Below, in pieces: positions 11,191-23,159 of a stretch of DNA of 64,000 bases (positions are counted from its first letter, which is position 1; each line of letters starts with the position of its first letter). The translations under genes were made by a program, and so were the position numbers. Location of the stretch: the NCBI GenBank assembly GCA_037176725.1, contig JAZBRS010000013.1, positions 5,583,001 to 5,647,000 of the forward strand, given 5' to 3'. The notes beneath the pieces are model-generated. The model was not told the DNA's origin. It saw only the letters and a list, made by a program, of their open reading frames with translations, and did no database searches. The DNA is from Posidonia oceanica. Its lineage: Eukaryota > Streptophyta > Magnoliopsida > Alismatales > Posidoniaceae.

Positions 11191-12245
11191 AGCTGACCGA
11201 GAGCGAGTGAGAACACGACTGCGACGAGAAAGTGGAGGACGACACCTACAGGGAGCTATCGTCGCAAAGGCGAGTAGCTCGGAAGAGGAGGGTCGAGAAC
11301 AGACGTCACAACAGGAGCATCAGTGAAAGGAAGTACCCAAGCTCCAACTAGGGAACTCGCTCACTGACCTGCACGACAGACAAGGCAAACAGATGTTAGA
11401 ACCCGATGGAAAATGCAAATGCTTTAACGATGACATGAATGCACTCATGCAAATGTATGCTCTCTAGCATGCTCTCTCTCACCAATGTAGTGTGTCCTAG
11501 TAGGTTATCTACTTCGGACTCCACAGGTGTACGGGTCACCGACTTAGGCAGAAAGTAAGGTCCCCGTTTAGTCCTGGTCAGAGCTCAGGCAAACAATGGG
11601 TGGTGCGTTAGGAGCCTCGGCCCTTGCCAAAGTAAAGGTTATACCCTCTACTAACACCGACACGACCCCAGACAAGGGGGGACAGACCAACCAATTCACC
11701 CCATGCCAAAGCAAATGAGGGAAAAGACTGGGACTGTCTTTCTCAAACTGATAGGTGGACTCAGGAATGAGAAGATGCATGCCCTATATGATGATTTATG
11801 CAAATGATTAAAGTTTTTTTATCTTGCATGTTTATTTAACTCAAAGGGGGTGAATGTGTATTGATGTCTCTAATTGCTCCTAGATTCGATTTTTACTTAC
11901 TGTTTTTAATTTACCGTAAGGGAAGCAACCAGTCTCTAGTTGTCCTTAGGCCTAATGCGAAAGGGGAAGAAAATCACCCAAGCATGGCAAACAAGCAACA
12001 CACATCATTTTAAAAGACATGCTCATGATATGTGCTAGTATTGTGTCACATGGTTAGTAAAAACAAAGACAATCAACACATCAAAAGGCATATATAAGCA
12101 TGGCATGTGCATCAGTAAAATAGCATAGCATATTTGTGTAAAATGAAGCCAATCACAAGCAAAAGGCATGGATTAACGCGATAAATCAAGCAATCATGGC
12201 AATTGAACGCTAAGAAGCAAAATGCAAGAATTAACTAGTCTAGTA
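11191..12245 (-). other. 5' leader of element A
   Basis: About 1.05 kb between the primer binding site and the gag ATG, AT-rich and without convincing coding potential. Blocks such as the GAGAGAGAGCATGC area (near 11465-11490) recur at the same place in element B (near 21595-21610), so this is a conserved untranslated leader, possibly with packaging signals (inference). Confidence 0.65.
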
Positions 12246-12263
12246 TCTCCAACGGAGTCGCTA
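12246..12263 (-). promoter_or_regulatory. Primer binding site of element A (degraded)
   Basis: The minus strand reads TAGCGACTCCGTTGGAGA, two substitutions from the intact TGGCGACTCCGTTGGGGA of element B. It sits 6 nt inside the 5' LTR edge. This site type is complementary to the 3' end of tRNA-Arg in Tat/Ogre elements. Confidence 0.8.
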
Positions 12264-12269
12264 CTTTCC

Positions 12270-14566
12270 TGTGACTGTCCCGGCTCGATCACGACGGTTC
12301 TCGCATGCTGTCATAGCTCGCGATGCAATCGGGCCGTGAGAGAGGGGGAAGCCGTGGTCAGCAGTGAATCCAAGGAAAAAACTCGACTCGAAAACACCAG
12401 GAACAAAGGCGGCTAAGCACACTGCCTGGATCAGTGCATGGGTCGCCTATCTGACAGGCAGCTATACTTGTCGCCGATAGGGCACGTGTCAGAGGCACAA
12501 ACCCAGCTCCCCACACAGTAGCGATCATTGCCACAAAAGAGACATAAAAGCGACTCAAAATTGAAGATTAAAACATTGGAATCATAGATGACATGCTCAG
12601 CATTAAAACAAAACAAGTAAACGCCGCGAGAAGGCAGCAAACTAGCGGCTCGGTCACTACCTGGACTGCAGCGTGGGTCGCCACTGAGAGCAGCAGCCAA
12701 CCCAGTCGCCACTGTTAGTGGCGCCCAGGCTGGTCGCCGTTGCATCAGGCGACATGGCCTTGTACAGTGTTCCCAAGTAGTGACTTTCATTGCCAAGATT
12801 AAGATAGATAATCAATGTAAAACTTGAAACCAAACACACAGAATGAAAGCGGCACATCTGGGAATAAAAGCATACATTCAAACTGAAAGATGGACAAGTG
12901 GGTCACGAGATACAGTGGTTCCAAGTTGGCTGAAGGGCTGACTTGAGTTGCAGCCGAGTCACCGGTGAGGCCGACGACAGACCTGCAACTCTAGTAGCTC
13001 AAACAGCCAACTTCAAGGCCGAAGCAAGGACCCAAGGCAAAACTAAATGGAAATCTAAGTATGCGAACATACAAATCTAACATTTAGGATCACAAATGAA
13101 TAACATATGAAATGTCCGGCCGAGGCAGCAGCTCAAGGTCCGACCGGCAGGCAGTGGGTGTTGCAGGTCAGTTGCGGCTTACGCTAGCGGCTGTCCTGGC
13201 AGTCCGTTCACCGGACTTCAATGCCGCAATTCGCCACTTGGGCGAAGCCTAAAATGCCGAGGAGGGTCGGAGAAGCACGACGGCATTCTCACGAACCCAA
13301 CCACACCTTCGGTGTGGAAAGTGGTGGCTCGAGGAGCTCCACCCACCTCCTCCACTTTGCACCGCCGTTGCTCACCAAACTCTGGCCATAGAGGCGGCCA
13401 AAGGCTCGAGGAGCCAGCTGGGAAGCATCATGACCTGGAGGAGGATGCGAGGGAGCACTCGTAGGCCAAGGAGAGAAGCTGGTGCCTCTTTCCCACCTCC
13501 ACCGGCACCTCACCGGCGTTGCTGCGCATCGTCACTCGTAGGCCAAGGAGAGAGGCTCGTGCCTCTTTCCCACCTCCGCCGGCACCTCGCCGGCGTTGCT
13601 GCGCATCGTCGGCCGTTGGACCGGCCGAGAGCGCTATCATGCAAACTAAAAGGCTAGAAAGAAAGGAAAGAGGTCCAAGAAGCTTCCCAGACCCTCAGAC
13701 ATGTAAGGTGTAGAGGAATTATACCTCTGTGGCTCGCCAAAGTTGGCAGACGATGTTGGAGAGGTTCGTTGGAGTTGGAGAAGATGGCATCGGCAAAGCT
13801 CGGAAAGGCTTTGGGACGCTTGGGATCACACAAGGGGAGCTTGGGAAAGCTCTAGGATCACTCGATTGCTCTCGGGTGGAGTCTCGAGTGGAAGAAACAA
13901 AAATGCAAGTGAGCTAAAGGTGTTGGGTTCAAGAGACGATGTGTGGTTTTGTTGGTTGGAAAAGTCTCTGCACACGAGGACGATGGGGCAGTGAGTGGCG
14001 TGAGAGCGGGAAAAGGCCCGACTTTGGCAGGTCGAGTAAGTGGGGAAGGGACGGAAGCAAGTGCAGGTGCAGACGAGGACGACGAAGTCGTCGTGGCAGG
14101 CGGCTGGCGTAGGCGATGAGGGGAGGTCTGTGAGTGTGGAGGAAAGGACGAAAGACTAGCCGAGTAAGTGGTTTTCATTGACAAGCGGGTGGAGGTAGCG
14201 GGCGAGTAAGTGGCCGAGGGGTCGGGTGCCAGGAGACAACGAACGGCAGCGGTCACATGGGAAAGGTTTGGGCGGTGGTCTGAGTTGTAGTCGAGTCGTC
14301 GGTAGCCGTGGCACCAAACTCGGTCGCCGCTTAGAATTACGACAGAGTCTAGTCGCTTTTGCATGTGGCGACTAAGCATGCAACTCAGTGGACTGGACTT
14401 CTATTGGGCTTGTGTTGGTTTAAGGCTTGGGTTAAGTTTGTGAAATGGGATTGGATGGTTTTGAATTGGTTTTGGGTAGGATTTTGAATAGGATTCGCTG
14501 TACCATCTTCTGAGCGAACTTCCAAAGATTCTCCAACGATCAATCTGTCAAAATGAGGTGTCTACA
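12270..14566 (-). repeat. 5' LTR of element A
   Basis: 2,297 bp. On the minus strand it begins TGTAGACACCTCATTTTGAC (14566 downward) and ends ...GGGACAGTCACA at 12270, so it has TG...CA ends. The start matches the usual Tat/Ogre LTR start. It contains GTCGCC-type palindromic blocks (for example CGCCACTGTTAGTGGCG at 12707-12723) and a 77-bp tandem duplication. The right edge joins interrupted pol of element B. Confidence 0.88.
13456..13609. repeat. 77-bp tandem duplication inside LTR A
   Basis: Two adjacent units (13456-13532 and 13533-13609), each starting CACTCGTAGGCCAAGGAGAG and ending GCTGCGCATCGT, with a few substitutions. Confidence 0.85.
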
Positions 14567-14669
14567 CATGGTACCTTGGGAGTTGTTCTGAGGGGTCTGC
14601 TATGCAATGTACAAGTTGCTCTACACGTGTGACTGACACATCCACTGCATGATCCTCTGATACGGAGAG

Positions 14670-15593
14670 TCAAGATGCTAAAGTTGCCAGCACATCTGCA
14701 TAGGCATTCTTGGCTCTACTCATAAAGGTGAAACGGATCTCCTCAAACTCCTTAATGAGCTTCAGAAGATATTCATGATATGGCATGAACTTGGGGTCTT
14801 TGGTCCTCCATTCTCCATTGACTTGAGAAATGACGAGCATCGCATCCCCATATACTCGTAGCTTTCGCACGCCTTGCTCAAGTGCGACTTGAAGTCCCAG
14901 GATGCATGCCTTGTATTCCGCTTCATTGTTTGTACACTCAAGGATTAATTTTCTCGCAAAAGGGATCCATTGACCCTGTAGTGATGTGAGAACTACACCA
15001 ATGCCCCTGCCCCTCCTATTGACAGTGCCATCAAAGTACAAATGCCAATGTTGCTGATCCTCGAGACCCTCTGACTCTGAGTCCTCCATGGCAAATAAGA
15101 TGTCCTCATTAGGGAACTGTGTCTGGAGGGGCTGATACTCAGGTAAGGGTAAGTCGGCCAAGTGGTTTGCCATGGCCTGCCCCTTCATTGATTTATGTGT
15201 GACGAAAGTGATGTCGTATTGGGATAACAACACTTGCCACTTGACGCATCTGCCTACTAGTGTTGGCTTTTGGAAAAAGAATTTCATCGAATCATGCCAG
15301 CACAGAAGTAGGACAGGGTACGTCATCATGTAGTGCCTCAACTGTTGTGTGGCCCAGACAAGGGATAGGTAGACCTTCTCGATGGTACTGTACTTGACTT
15401 CACAGTCATTGAATTTCTTGTTAAGATAGTAGATGGCCCGCTCCTTACAACCTGACTCGTCGTGTTGGCCTATGATTGCGCCCATAGAATGCTGAGTGGT
15501 GGAGAGATAGAGAAGTAGAGGTCTCCCTGGTGTGGGAGGCACCAAAATAGGAGGCTTGACCAAGAGCTGCTTGATCTTGTCAAATGCAGCCTA
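14670..15593 (-). pseudogene. RNase H and aRNH (element B)
   Basis: An uninterrupted 297-codon stretch (15563-14670). It begins with the RT-linked RNase H (LLLYLSTTQHSMGAIIGQ, RAIYYLNKKFNDCE), which lacks the usual first Asp and has MANHLA where A has MADHLA, so two catalytic positions look lost. It then continues into the aRNH: HWHLYFDGTVNRRGRGIG, NNEAEYKACILGLQ, YGDAMLVISQVNG and KNAYADVLATLAS, with all acidic residues present. This is the best preserved enzyme domain in the window. It ends about 100 bp before the insertion point of A. Confidence 0.92.
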
Positions 15594-16640
15594 GTACTTG
15601 ACATTCCAACTGATCTGTGCATTCTTCCGTAGAAGCTTGAAGATCGGCTCACAAATAGGCGTAAGCTGCGCGATGAACCGACTGATGTACTGCAAGCGTC
15701 CCAGCAATCCTCTAACTTCTCTCTCGATTGCAGGGGGAGGCATGTCAATGATTGCTCTGGCCTTACTAAGGTCCACCTCAATCCCCCTCTGGCAGATGAT
15801 GTAGCCTAGGAGCTTCCCAAAAGAGACTCCGTACACACATTTGTTGGGGTTGAGACGAAGCTTGTAGCACCTCAGATGGTCAAAGAGCTTTCTTAGGCAG
15901 GATAGGTGATCCTTGGACTCTTTAGACTTGGCAATCATATCGTCCACATAAACCTCGACCTCCTATGCATGACGTCGTCGAATAATGTAGTCATGGCTCG
16001 TTGATAAGTCGCCCCTGCATTCATGAGTCCGAAAGGCATCACTCGGTAGCAGAAGACTCCTTATGGGGTGATGAAAGATGTCTTTTCCATATCTTCCTCT
16101 GCCATTCTGATCTGATTGTAGCCTGAGAAGCCGTCCATGAATGAAAGCATCTTGTACCCCACGGTATTGTCAACTAGGACATCAATGTGTGGTAGCGGGA
16201 AATCATCCTTAGGACTCGCCTTGTTCAGGTCCCTATAATCAATGCACATGCAGACCCGACCATCCTTCTTGGGTACCGGCACAACATTTGCAAGCCACTC
16301 TGGGTACAGGACGACCTTGAGGAAATTGACATTGTGCTGCTTCACAATCTCCTCCTTGAGCTTCAACAGCCATTGTGGACGCCATCTTCTGAGTTTCTGC
16401 TTAATTGGCTTTTCATCTGGCTTAAGTGGTAATGTGTGTACCACTATCTCAACATCGAGGCCAACCATGTCATCATAACTCCAGGCAAATACATCTGCAT
16501 ATTCCATGAGGAAGGCAATGAATTCTACTCTAGCCTGGGGTGTCAACCTGGCGCTAATGCGGACCTCCTTGACCTCTTCGGTTGTGCCGATGTTGATGAC
16601 CTCCATCTCCTCTTCAACATAGAGGTTTGGTCCTTATGGG
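15594..16640 (-). pseudogene. Reverse transcriptase (element B), broken
   Basis: Segment 16606-16061 carries KEVRISARLTPQARVEFI, LPLKPDEKPIKQKLRRW, PEWLANVVPVPKKDGRVCMC, IDYRDLNKASPKDDFPLPH and DGFSGYNQIRMAEEDMEKTS. Stop TAA at plus 16061-16063 falls at exactly the codon that is TAG in element A. GVFCYRVMPFGLMNAGATYQ follows, then a frameshift near 15965. The active-site YVDD motif is followed by MIAKSKESKDHLSC, NPNKCVYGV, LGYIICQRGIEVD and RGLLGRLQYISRFIAQLTPI. A CAG-to-TAG stop at plus 15591-15593 separates it from RNase H. Confidence 0.92.
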
Positions 16641-17539
16641 TCGTCCTCATAGGGCTGGAATTCAGGCGTCGCTTCTTCTTCTATGCCTACATCTTCCTCT
16701 TGATCATCCTCCTCTTCGTATGCAATAAGTTTCAAGAGGATCTCCTTCTCGAAAGTTGGATCAGTGACATCGAAGGAGAGGATATGCTCAGTGCTCTGCC
16801 CTTGACACTTCAGGATGGTCTCGCTGACTCTGGTGTTCTTATGCTGACGATGCATGACCTCTGCCCTAGCAATCTCCGGACCTGCTGATAAACCACGTCG
16901 CTCTAGTTCTACTACCTCTACTGTGTTTTTGTGATTTTCCAAATTTTCTGATTTTTTTGGATTTTCTGATATATACACAGATGATGTAGGAATTTGGCGG
17001 CTGTCCTTCTGCTGACTGATCTGACTGCTACTGCCTAGGTCACTGCACAAACCTAAATCGGTGTTTTTTTTTTGACCCCCACCACGCTTGAGGTGGGGCT
17101 TGGGCTGAACATACCACCTAGACTCGCCTCCCAACTACGGGGTGATCAACTCGTCGGGTCTAGTGGGTGCAACCTCCGACTCTTCCATGACCATGATGGC
17201 TGGATGGTCTTGCTGTTGGCCGGAACAATTAGGCTCACATTCTGTGAGCACCACCTTTCCCTTCCTCAGCACATGCTGCTCTATGGTATCCTCTGCCAAC
17301 ACAGTGAGCTGCTCTTGGAACAAAAGTTCCAAATCACCAAGCTGACTGTTCATTTGTGCCTCTACAACTACTCCCTCATCCTCATCTGGAGCGAAATCAA
17401 GGTAGTAGGCTCCGGCCGCTCCTAGGGCCACATGTCCAGTTGTCTGGACCTCTCTGTCGTGCTCCTCGTCTAAGTAGAAGTCCTCGACGCAAACCCACTC
17501 CTTTGTCGGTAGTGGGGAAGTCTGGTACAATACTGGCTG
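16641..17539 (-). pseudogene. Protease-RT linker (element B)
   Basis: Acidic, Glu/Asp/Thr-rich connector. It reads WVCVEDFYLDEEHDREVQTTG at the protease end, matching WVYIEDYYSDEE in A, and EDDQEEDVGIEEEATPE near the RT end. No domain is recognised. A short T tract near 17065-17074 and a stop near 16632 interrupt it. It is about 600 bp shorter than in A. Confidence 0.6.
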
Positions 17540-18510
17540 TGCTGATGTCTGACTCTTGTTGGGATCAAGAGTACCTGCGCTGATGAAGTTGGCAAGGTCT
17601 TACAGAATGATCAGCTTCCAGTTCTTTGAGCGCACGAATCCATCCTCGTGAGGCTGCCAGTCGTAGCCAAGTCCTTTGTTGTCTCTCCTCTCTACTGCTG
17701 CAACAAGCTCGGTGATCCCCTGGCCGTACCGCCCGAGTGGTGTCCCTATCTCATAACCCTAATGGCGACATAAGTTCTAAACCATAGAGAAGGGTTGGAA
17801 TGAACGGCCAGGCTGGCACGTTCGAGATCTGGAATGAAATTAACTGGCTCAAACCGATTGACACGATAAAGAATATCAGAGGGTTTAGGGTCGAACTAGA
17901 CAGCCTGTAAAGAGACGGAAGAGACAACCTCGACTTTCTCCTTGTCAAAGTTTTCCGCCATGACAACGACAACGTCGTCGCCCCAACGGAACTTTATTAT
18001 GCGATGGAGAGTCGAGGGGAGGACCTGATGCTTGTGGAGCCGAGGGCGTCCAAACAGGAGGTTAAAAGAAGACTCAAGATCAACAATGTAGAACTCTACA
18101 TCGAAAACAATAGGACCAATGGTGAGGGGAATGATTAGAATCCCCAGTGCATCATGGTGCATGTTATCAAAGGCGGTCATCGCTTTGTGGTTGATGTAAT
18201 GTCCTCGGCTTCAAATCTGAGTCAGCTTGCTATGCACAAGGGGCAGACATTAAGGCCTGCTCCATTATCAACCAACGTTAAGGGAATACGAAAGCTCTGG
18301 TACTGCACTGTGATGAAAACGGGTTGGTTAAGGTTTATCCCCGCTGGAGGCAATTCATCACTTGAAAAAGAGATGACTTGCGGAATCACAATCATGCCCA
18401 CCATGGTCTCGAGGGTAGCGGGTTCAATGGTCGGGGAGACGTGGACAGCCTGGAAAACTCTAAGAAAGGCATCCCTATGCTCTGAGGATGTGTGGATAAG
18501 ATCCTAGATG
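17540..18510 (-). pseudogene. Retropepsin-like protease plus G-patch (element B), broken
   Basis: Fragments in several frames: PQVISFSSDELPPAGIN and PLTLVDNGAGLNVCPLCIAS (active-site DNG), FDVEFYIVDLESSFNLLFGRPRLH, where the Trp of the LLGRPW motif is Arg, and a G-patch GYEIGTPLGRYGQGI with KGLGYDW near 17670-17765. The same order as in A supports the call. Frameshifts lie near 18200, 17900 and 17760. Confidence 0.82.
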
Positions 18511-21330
18511 GAAATATCAGCCTTCACCTTCTTCAACTGAGCGGTGACATCGGCAGAAGGCTGATCCTTCTTCAGAGCAATAGGGGATGAGGTGGAGGGC
18601 TGAGATGGGCAGTCTACTGTGAAAGTCCTAGCAGACTGACCCATGGGAGGTGAAGGAGTTGGCTCTAGGTGGGTAGGTCTGGATATCAGAGCTGCTGGCT
18701 GGTACACCCTCCCAGACTGCGTGATTTCTGCACACATTTCTGTGACATAATCATATGGAACACAGTGGGTATCCCTAGTCAGGTTGATGATGAGAGGAGT
18801 GTGAGCTGCTAGCTCCAACGGAGCTACAGGTGGGCTGGCAGAAGAGGAAACTGACTGGGATGGGTATTGAACTAAGGGAGAAGGCCCCGACTGAGGTCGG
18901 GCCGACAGACAGATAGGAGACTGAGCTCGGGATGGTGTGGCGAATGGCGCAGTAGTGCACTCCGACTCTGCGGTCAATCGTATCATGTGAATTGCTGGCT
19001 CAGAATTGACGAGAGCCGACTGATACAAGCACGTGGGAAAAGGCTCAGAGATATGATGAATCAAAGAGGAAGGGTCCACTACTAGTGTGGCAGGCTCATA
19101 TGGAAAAATACAATGGACTCCTGGGGGCCCAGCGCCTCCGGAGCTTGAGTGTAGAGGCAATGGCTGGTTTGACTATGTTGGGGTGTTGAGGAGTAGGGCC
19201 TGGTGTGGGTAGAGGTGATGGCACTAGAGTGGAGGCTGCCTCTCGAGTGTCGATAATGATGACCTTGCGGTCAATCAGATCCTAAATCGCATTCCGCAAT
19301 GTATAATAGTTGTCAGTCGAGTGCCCCGCAACTCGATGGAAACTGCAATAGAGGTTCCTGTTGTACCAATGCGAAAGAGGACTCGGTGGTGGGTGAACCT
19401 CAGGACGCCTCAGGAGTGACGCAACTTTGGGAAAGACGACACTCAAAGGCTCAACTAATGGAGTATAGTTGCACGGAGCGTGCTGAGGCCGTCTTTGCCC
19501 CTGGCGTCCTTGCTGGACTGGTTGGGTAGGATACATCGATTGGGCAATGGGAGTGATTTGTGGTGTGTGTGTCCTAGGTGTTGGAGCATATACCACCTGA
19601 CTCGGACCAAGCTGAGCCACCATATTGATTGGCGTGGCATGGGATCGAACATAAGCAACAGAGGGCTTCGGAGAGTCCCTTCTCATGGGGTTGTTGTTGC
19701 CGCTGTTGTTGCTACTGCTACTGCCACTGTTGTATTTGGCAAATGCAGAGAGTGCGGGAAAGTTACCGCTACAGAGTGTGCCTTCCACGCAGGCACCCGC
19801 CCAAATTAAAGATGAGAAGGTGGTGATAGGCTGGATACTCAATAGGCCTCCTATGTCTGGCTGTGCACCTCGAATGATAATCTCAATATACTCTTCATCA
19901 GAGGGCCTATCTCGGACTTGTGAGCCGAGGGTGCGTCATCGGCCGACATACTCCCCGAATGGCTCATGGGGTCTCTGCCTAGTGGAGACAAGATCCTTAC
20001 GCTTTGGGATCAAGTCAAGGTTAAACGAGTACTGCTCCAGGAACGCCTGGCTGAGTTCGTTCCAAGTCCGGATTGTGGCCATGTCAAGGGAAGTGAACCA
20101 CTTGAGCGCAGGGCCAGTCAGACTCTTCTGGAATAGCCAGATTAGGAGCCTATCATCAGCCTGAAGCTAAGCAAGGTCTCCGCAGTACGCCTGGAGATGA
20201 GAGATTGGGCAGCTCTTACCGGTATACTTCTCGAATTTCGAGACATGGAAATTCGAAGGGAGTACAGCCTCTGGGAAATAATAGAGGTCTCAAAACTGGT
20301 AGGATCGGCGGTCTCCGCCCTGCGATGATCGTAGTACCCTCTCTAGATCACTCATCCTAGCAAGGAGTGCATCTGAGGGCGCTACCGATGCAGATTGTAC
20401 ATGTGGGGCAGGAGCCACGTACGCTGAATAGGCCACCCCTGAGAGGTCCTCTAGATGTATCATCGTGCCACCTGGTGCCATGGCACGAGGGCCAGCGTAC
20501 CCGTGTGATAGTGCTGAAGTAGGTGGCATGCATGATGGAGGTAGGATTTGTGGAAGCACAGAAAAGGGATATGCAGAAGACTGTGCTGTGTAAGATGCAG
20601 AATGTGGGAGCAACTGTTGCACTGGTATGGTGCCAAGCAGCGGATTTTGTGCGTACTATGCTCCTGCCAACCCAAGAGGCTGGCCACCAGATGCCAGAGG
20701 TGGATAATGTGCGCTAAGTGGTGTCTGTGCTGGAGGCACAGATGTCGCCCCCATCGCCGATGTAGTGAGAAGCTGGGGCGATGGCTGAGGCAGAGGTGCT
20801 ACAGGGTGTGTCTGAAACACTGAAACAGGCTGCAGGGGGACCTCAAGAGTAGCTAGAACTACAGATGGGCGAATAGACAGAGCCATGCTCTGCAGTGTCT
20901 GGGCAAACTCCATCAGATGTTGATATTGCACGTCAGGGGTCCCGTCGGTGGGAAGACTGAAGTGCAGGGCTGACAAGGGACTAGATGCCAAAAGTGGCTG
21001 GGACACAGAGTGTCCAAAAGGCAAGGATCCTACAATCGAAGATGACTCAGCAGAATGAGTGTCAAAAGTGGCAAAGTCCTGTGAAAGGGGAGCAGTGAAC
21101 TGGAAACCCGGAGCACGAGTGGTGGTTACCGAAACAGACTCGATGACAGGCTCCGGACTAGTAAAAGTCTGCCGACGCCCTGAAATAAGCGAAGTGAAAC
21201 TCCCAGACGCCTGAGACTGGAATGCCTGATAGGAAGGAATGACAGAAGTCACAACAAAGGAATAAGGAGCCGACTGCGGGATCTCCTCCAAAGCAACTGA
21301 AAGCGAAGGCTCGCTAACACACTAGGCCAT
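18504..21330 (-). pseudogene. Gag (element B), broken
   Basis: The ATG at 21330 matches the gag start of A, but the third codon is TAG (plus 21322-21324) where A has CAG. The Pro/Gln-rich N-terminal half is open at 21291-20656. The core reads FHVSKFEKYTG, FQKSLTGPALKWFTSLD, AFLEQYSFNLD and FGEYVGR, followed by a Trp codon turned stop (plus 19936-19938). Ser/Asn tract SSSSNNSGNNN follows. The zinc motif reads YCSFHRVAGHSTDNY, with the last Cys replaced by Tyr. The C-terminal connector is Pro/Ser-rich and reaches VTAQLKKVKADISI. At least five CAG-to-TAG or TGG-to-TGA stops are visible. Confidence 0.87.
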
Positions 21331-22411
21331 GGCTGACCGTGAGCGAGTAAGGATAGGACTGCAGCAAAAACCAAGAGGATAAGACCTACGAGGAGCTATC
21401 GTCAGAAACGACGAATAACTCGAGGAAAGATGGTCGAGAAAATGTCGCTATAGGGGTATCAAGGAAGGAACGACTCGAACTACGACTGAGGAACTCACTC
21501 TCTAACCTGTGACAACACACAAAAACAAGTGACAGATCTTGGATAAACAAATGCAAATGTTATTAAGGTGGCATGATGCATATGAATGCTTTCTAATATG
21601 CTCTCTCTCACCAATCTAAGTATATCCTAGCAGGCATTCTACTTCAGGCACTCACAAGGATATATAGGTCTCCGACTCAAGGATAGAAATCAGGTGCCCA
21701 TCTAAATCCTGGCCAAGGCTCAGGCAGAGAACGGGTGGTGCGTTGAGAGCTTCGACTCCTACTGTAGCAGTGAGTCCATACTAACAACGACACGACCTCG
21801 GACAAGGGGAGATAGACTGGCAACTCATCCCACGCCAAAACCATGGAGCAAGTGACCGGGACTGCCTTTCGCAGACTAATGGGTGGACTTAGAGGAGAGA
21901 AGATGCATGCTCCTATATGACCATTCATGCAAATATGCTTGATGTTTTTTACTTGATTTTTTTTTTTAACCAAGGAGATAGATGTGAATGTATGACTCTA
22001 GTTTTGCCTAGGGTACATTCTTATTTGCCATTTCATTTTTTTTTAAACCATTGGGGAGAACAAACATGTCTCTAATTGTCCCTAAAATTAATTGCAAAAG
22101 GGGAAGAAAACACCCAAATATGGCATGCCAACATCAAACACCATTCAAAAAGCATATACATGGTATGTGCTAGTGTTGTGCCATGATTTGTGAAAAAGAA
22201 AACACTCAACACATCAAAAGCATGTATAACATGGCATGTGCGTGTAGTGGCATAACATATGTGTGTAAGATAGGCATACCAGCATGGCATAACAAGATAT
22301 CAAAGAATGGATAACAAGGCAAGCAGGTAAAGCAAACATATGCAAGAAACCATGCAAACAGAATATAGCCACTAAATGGAAAAGCGAAAAATGAAAGCCG
22401 GAGTCTGGTTA
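21331..22411 (-). other. 5' leader of element B
   Basis: About 1.08 kb between primer binding site and gag ATG, AT-rich, non-coding, with poly-T runs near 21957-21967 and 22036-22043. Similar to the leader of A at several blocks. Confidence 0.65.
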
Positions 22412-22429
22412 TCCCCAACGGAGTCGCCA
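22412..22429 (-). promoter_or_regulatory. Primer binding site of element B (tRNA-Arg type)
   Basis: The minus strand reads TGGCGACTCCGTTGGGGA, the classic Tat/Ogre primer site complementary to a tRNA-Arg 3' end. It lies 5 nt from the LTR edge at 22435. Confidence 0.9.
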
Positions 22430-23159
22430 GTTCCTGTAACCATGTGACCGAATGGCTCGATTGCCGAATCACAGGTCACGGCAAAAAAATGTAAAAAAAT
22501 AGGCGAAAGCTGAAGAAAAGAAAACAAAATGTGAAGTCGCCACCTAGTCTATTTTGAAAACCGGAAAGACGAAGAAAACCAGAAAACATGTAAATTAAAT
22601 AAAAATGCAAAAGATATGACACAAGGTCATTGCGGACCAGAGATTGGGTAAGGACTACACCCCCCATGCGCCCGAGAGAGTTGGCCTTTCTAGGCTATTC
22701 CGCTCATTTGTGGCTAATGTTGGCATGTTAATGCCGTTTACTGTACGCCCAAGGGTAATAATGCCATGCTATGTAAATCATGCTATATGCCTTTGGAAAT
22801 ATGCTAATGCCTTGATATAAGGGGAAACAAAACATGCATCCTATGTGCTCAGCGGCGCTGACTACATCTTGGAAAGAGAAATCTCAATCCACAAGAACTT
22901 CGGGCAGTATGCATCATTGCTCTAAATACAATGCAGGCGAAAACAAAACGTCGAATAAAATCATGCAATGCAAAGATGAGACATGCAAAGGAAACCAAGT
23001 CACGTCTTGAAAACAAAATGATTTTGGAAACATACTAGAGCGATATTTAAAGCCATGTAGCTATTGTTGTCGTGTAAACAGGTTGAATAGCTAAAATCAG
23101 GAGTAAACATGATTAAAATCAAGATCGGAAAGTCTTAAATCAGAGTTCAGTGTACTGGA

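Larger units (their letters stand above)
1..14566 (-). mobile_element. Tat/Ogre-type Ty3/Gypsy retrotransposon A (3' end outside window)
   Basis: Reads on the minus strand from the 5' LTR (12270-14566) through primer binding site, leader, gag, protease with G-patch, RT, RNase H, a second RNase H, integrase and a downstream mobile-domain-like frame. The domain order, the extra RNase H between RT-RNase H and integrase, and the tRNA-Arg-like primer site point to the Tat/Ogre lineage (established knowledge). Its 5' LTR abuts sequence continuous with the pol gene of element B at 14567, so A is nested in B. The 3' LTR and the target duplication are outside the window. Many stops and frameshifts show it is not autonomous now. 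Confidence 0.9.

Noticed and set aside
13858..14379. 173-codon minus-strand Ser/Thr/Pro-rich open frame in LTR A
   Set aside because: Low-complexity translation of LTR sequence, no family similarity and no counterpart in LTR B.
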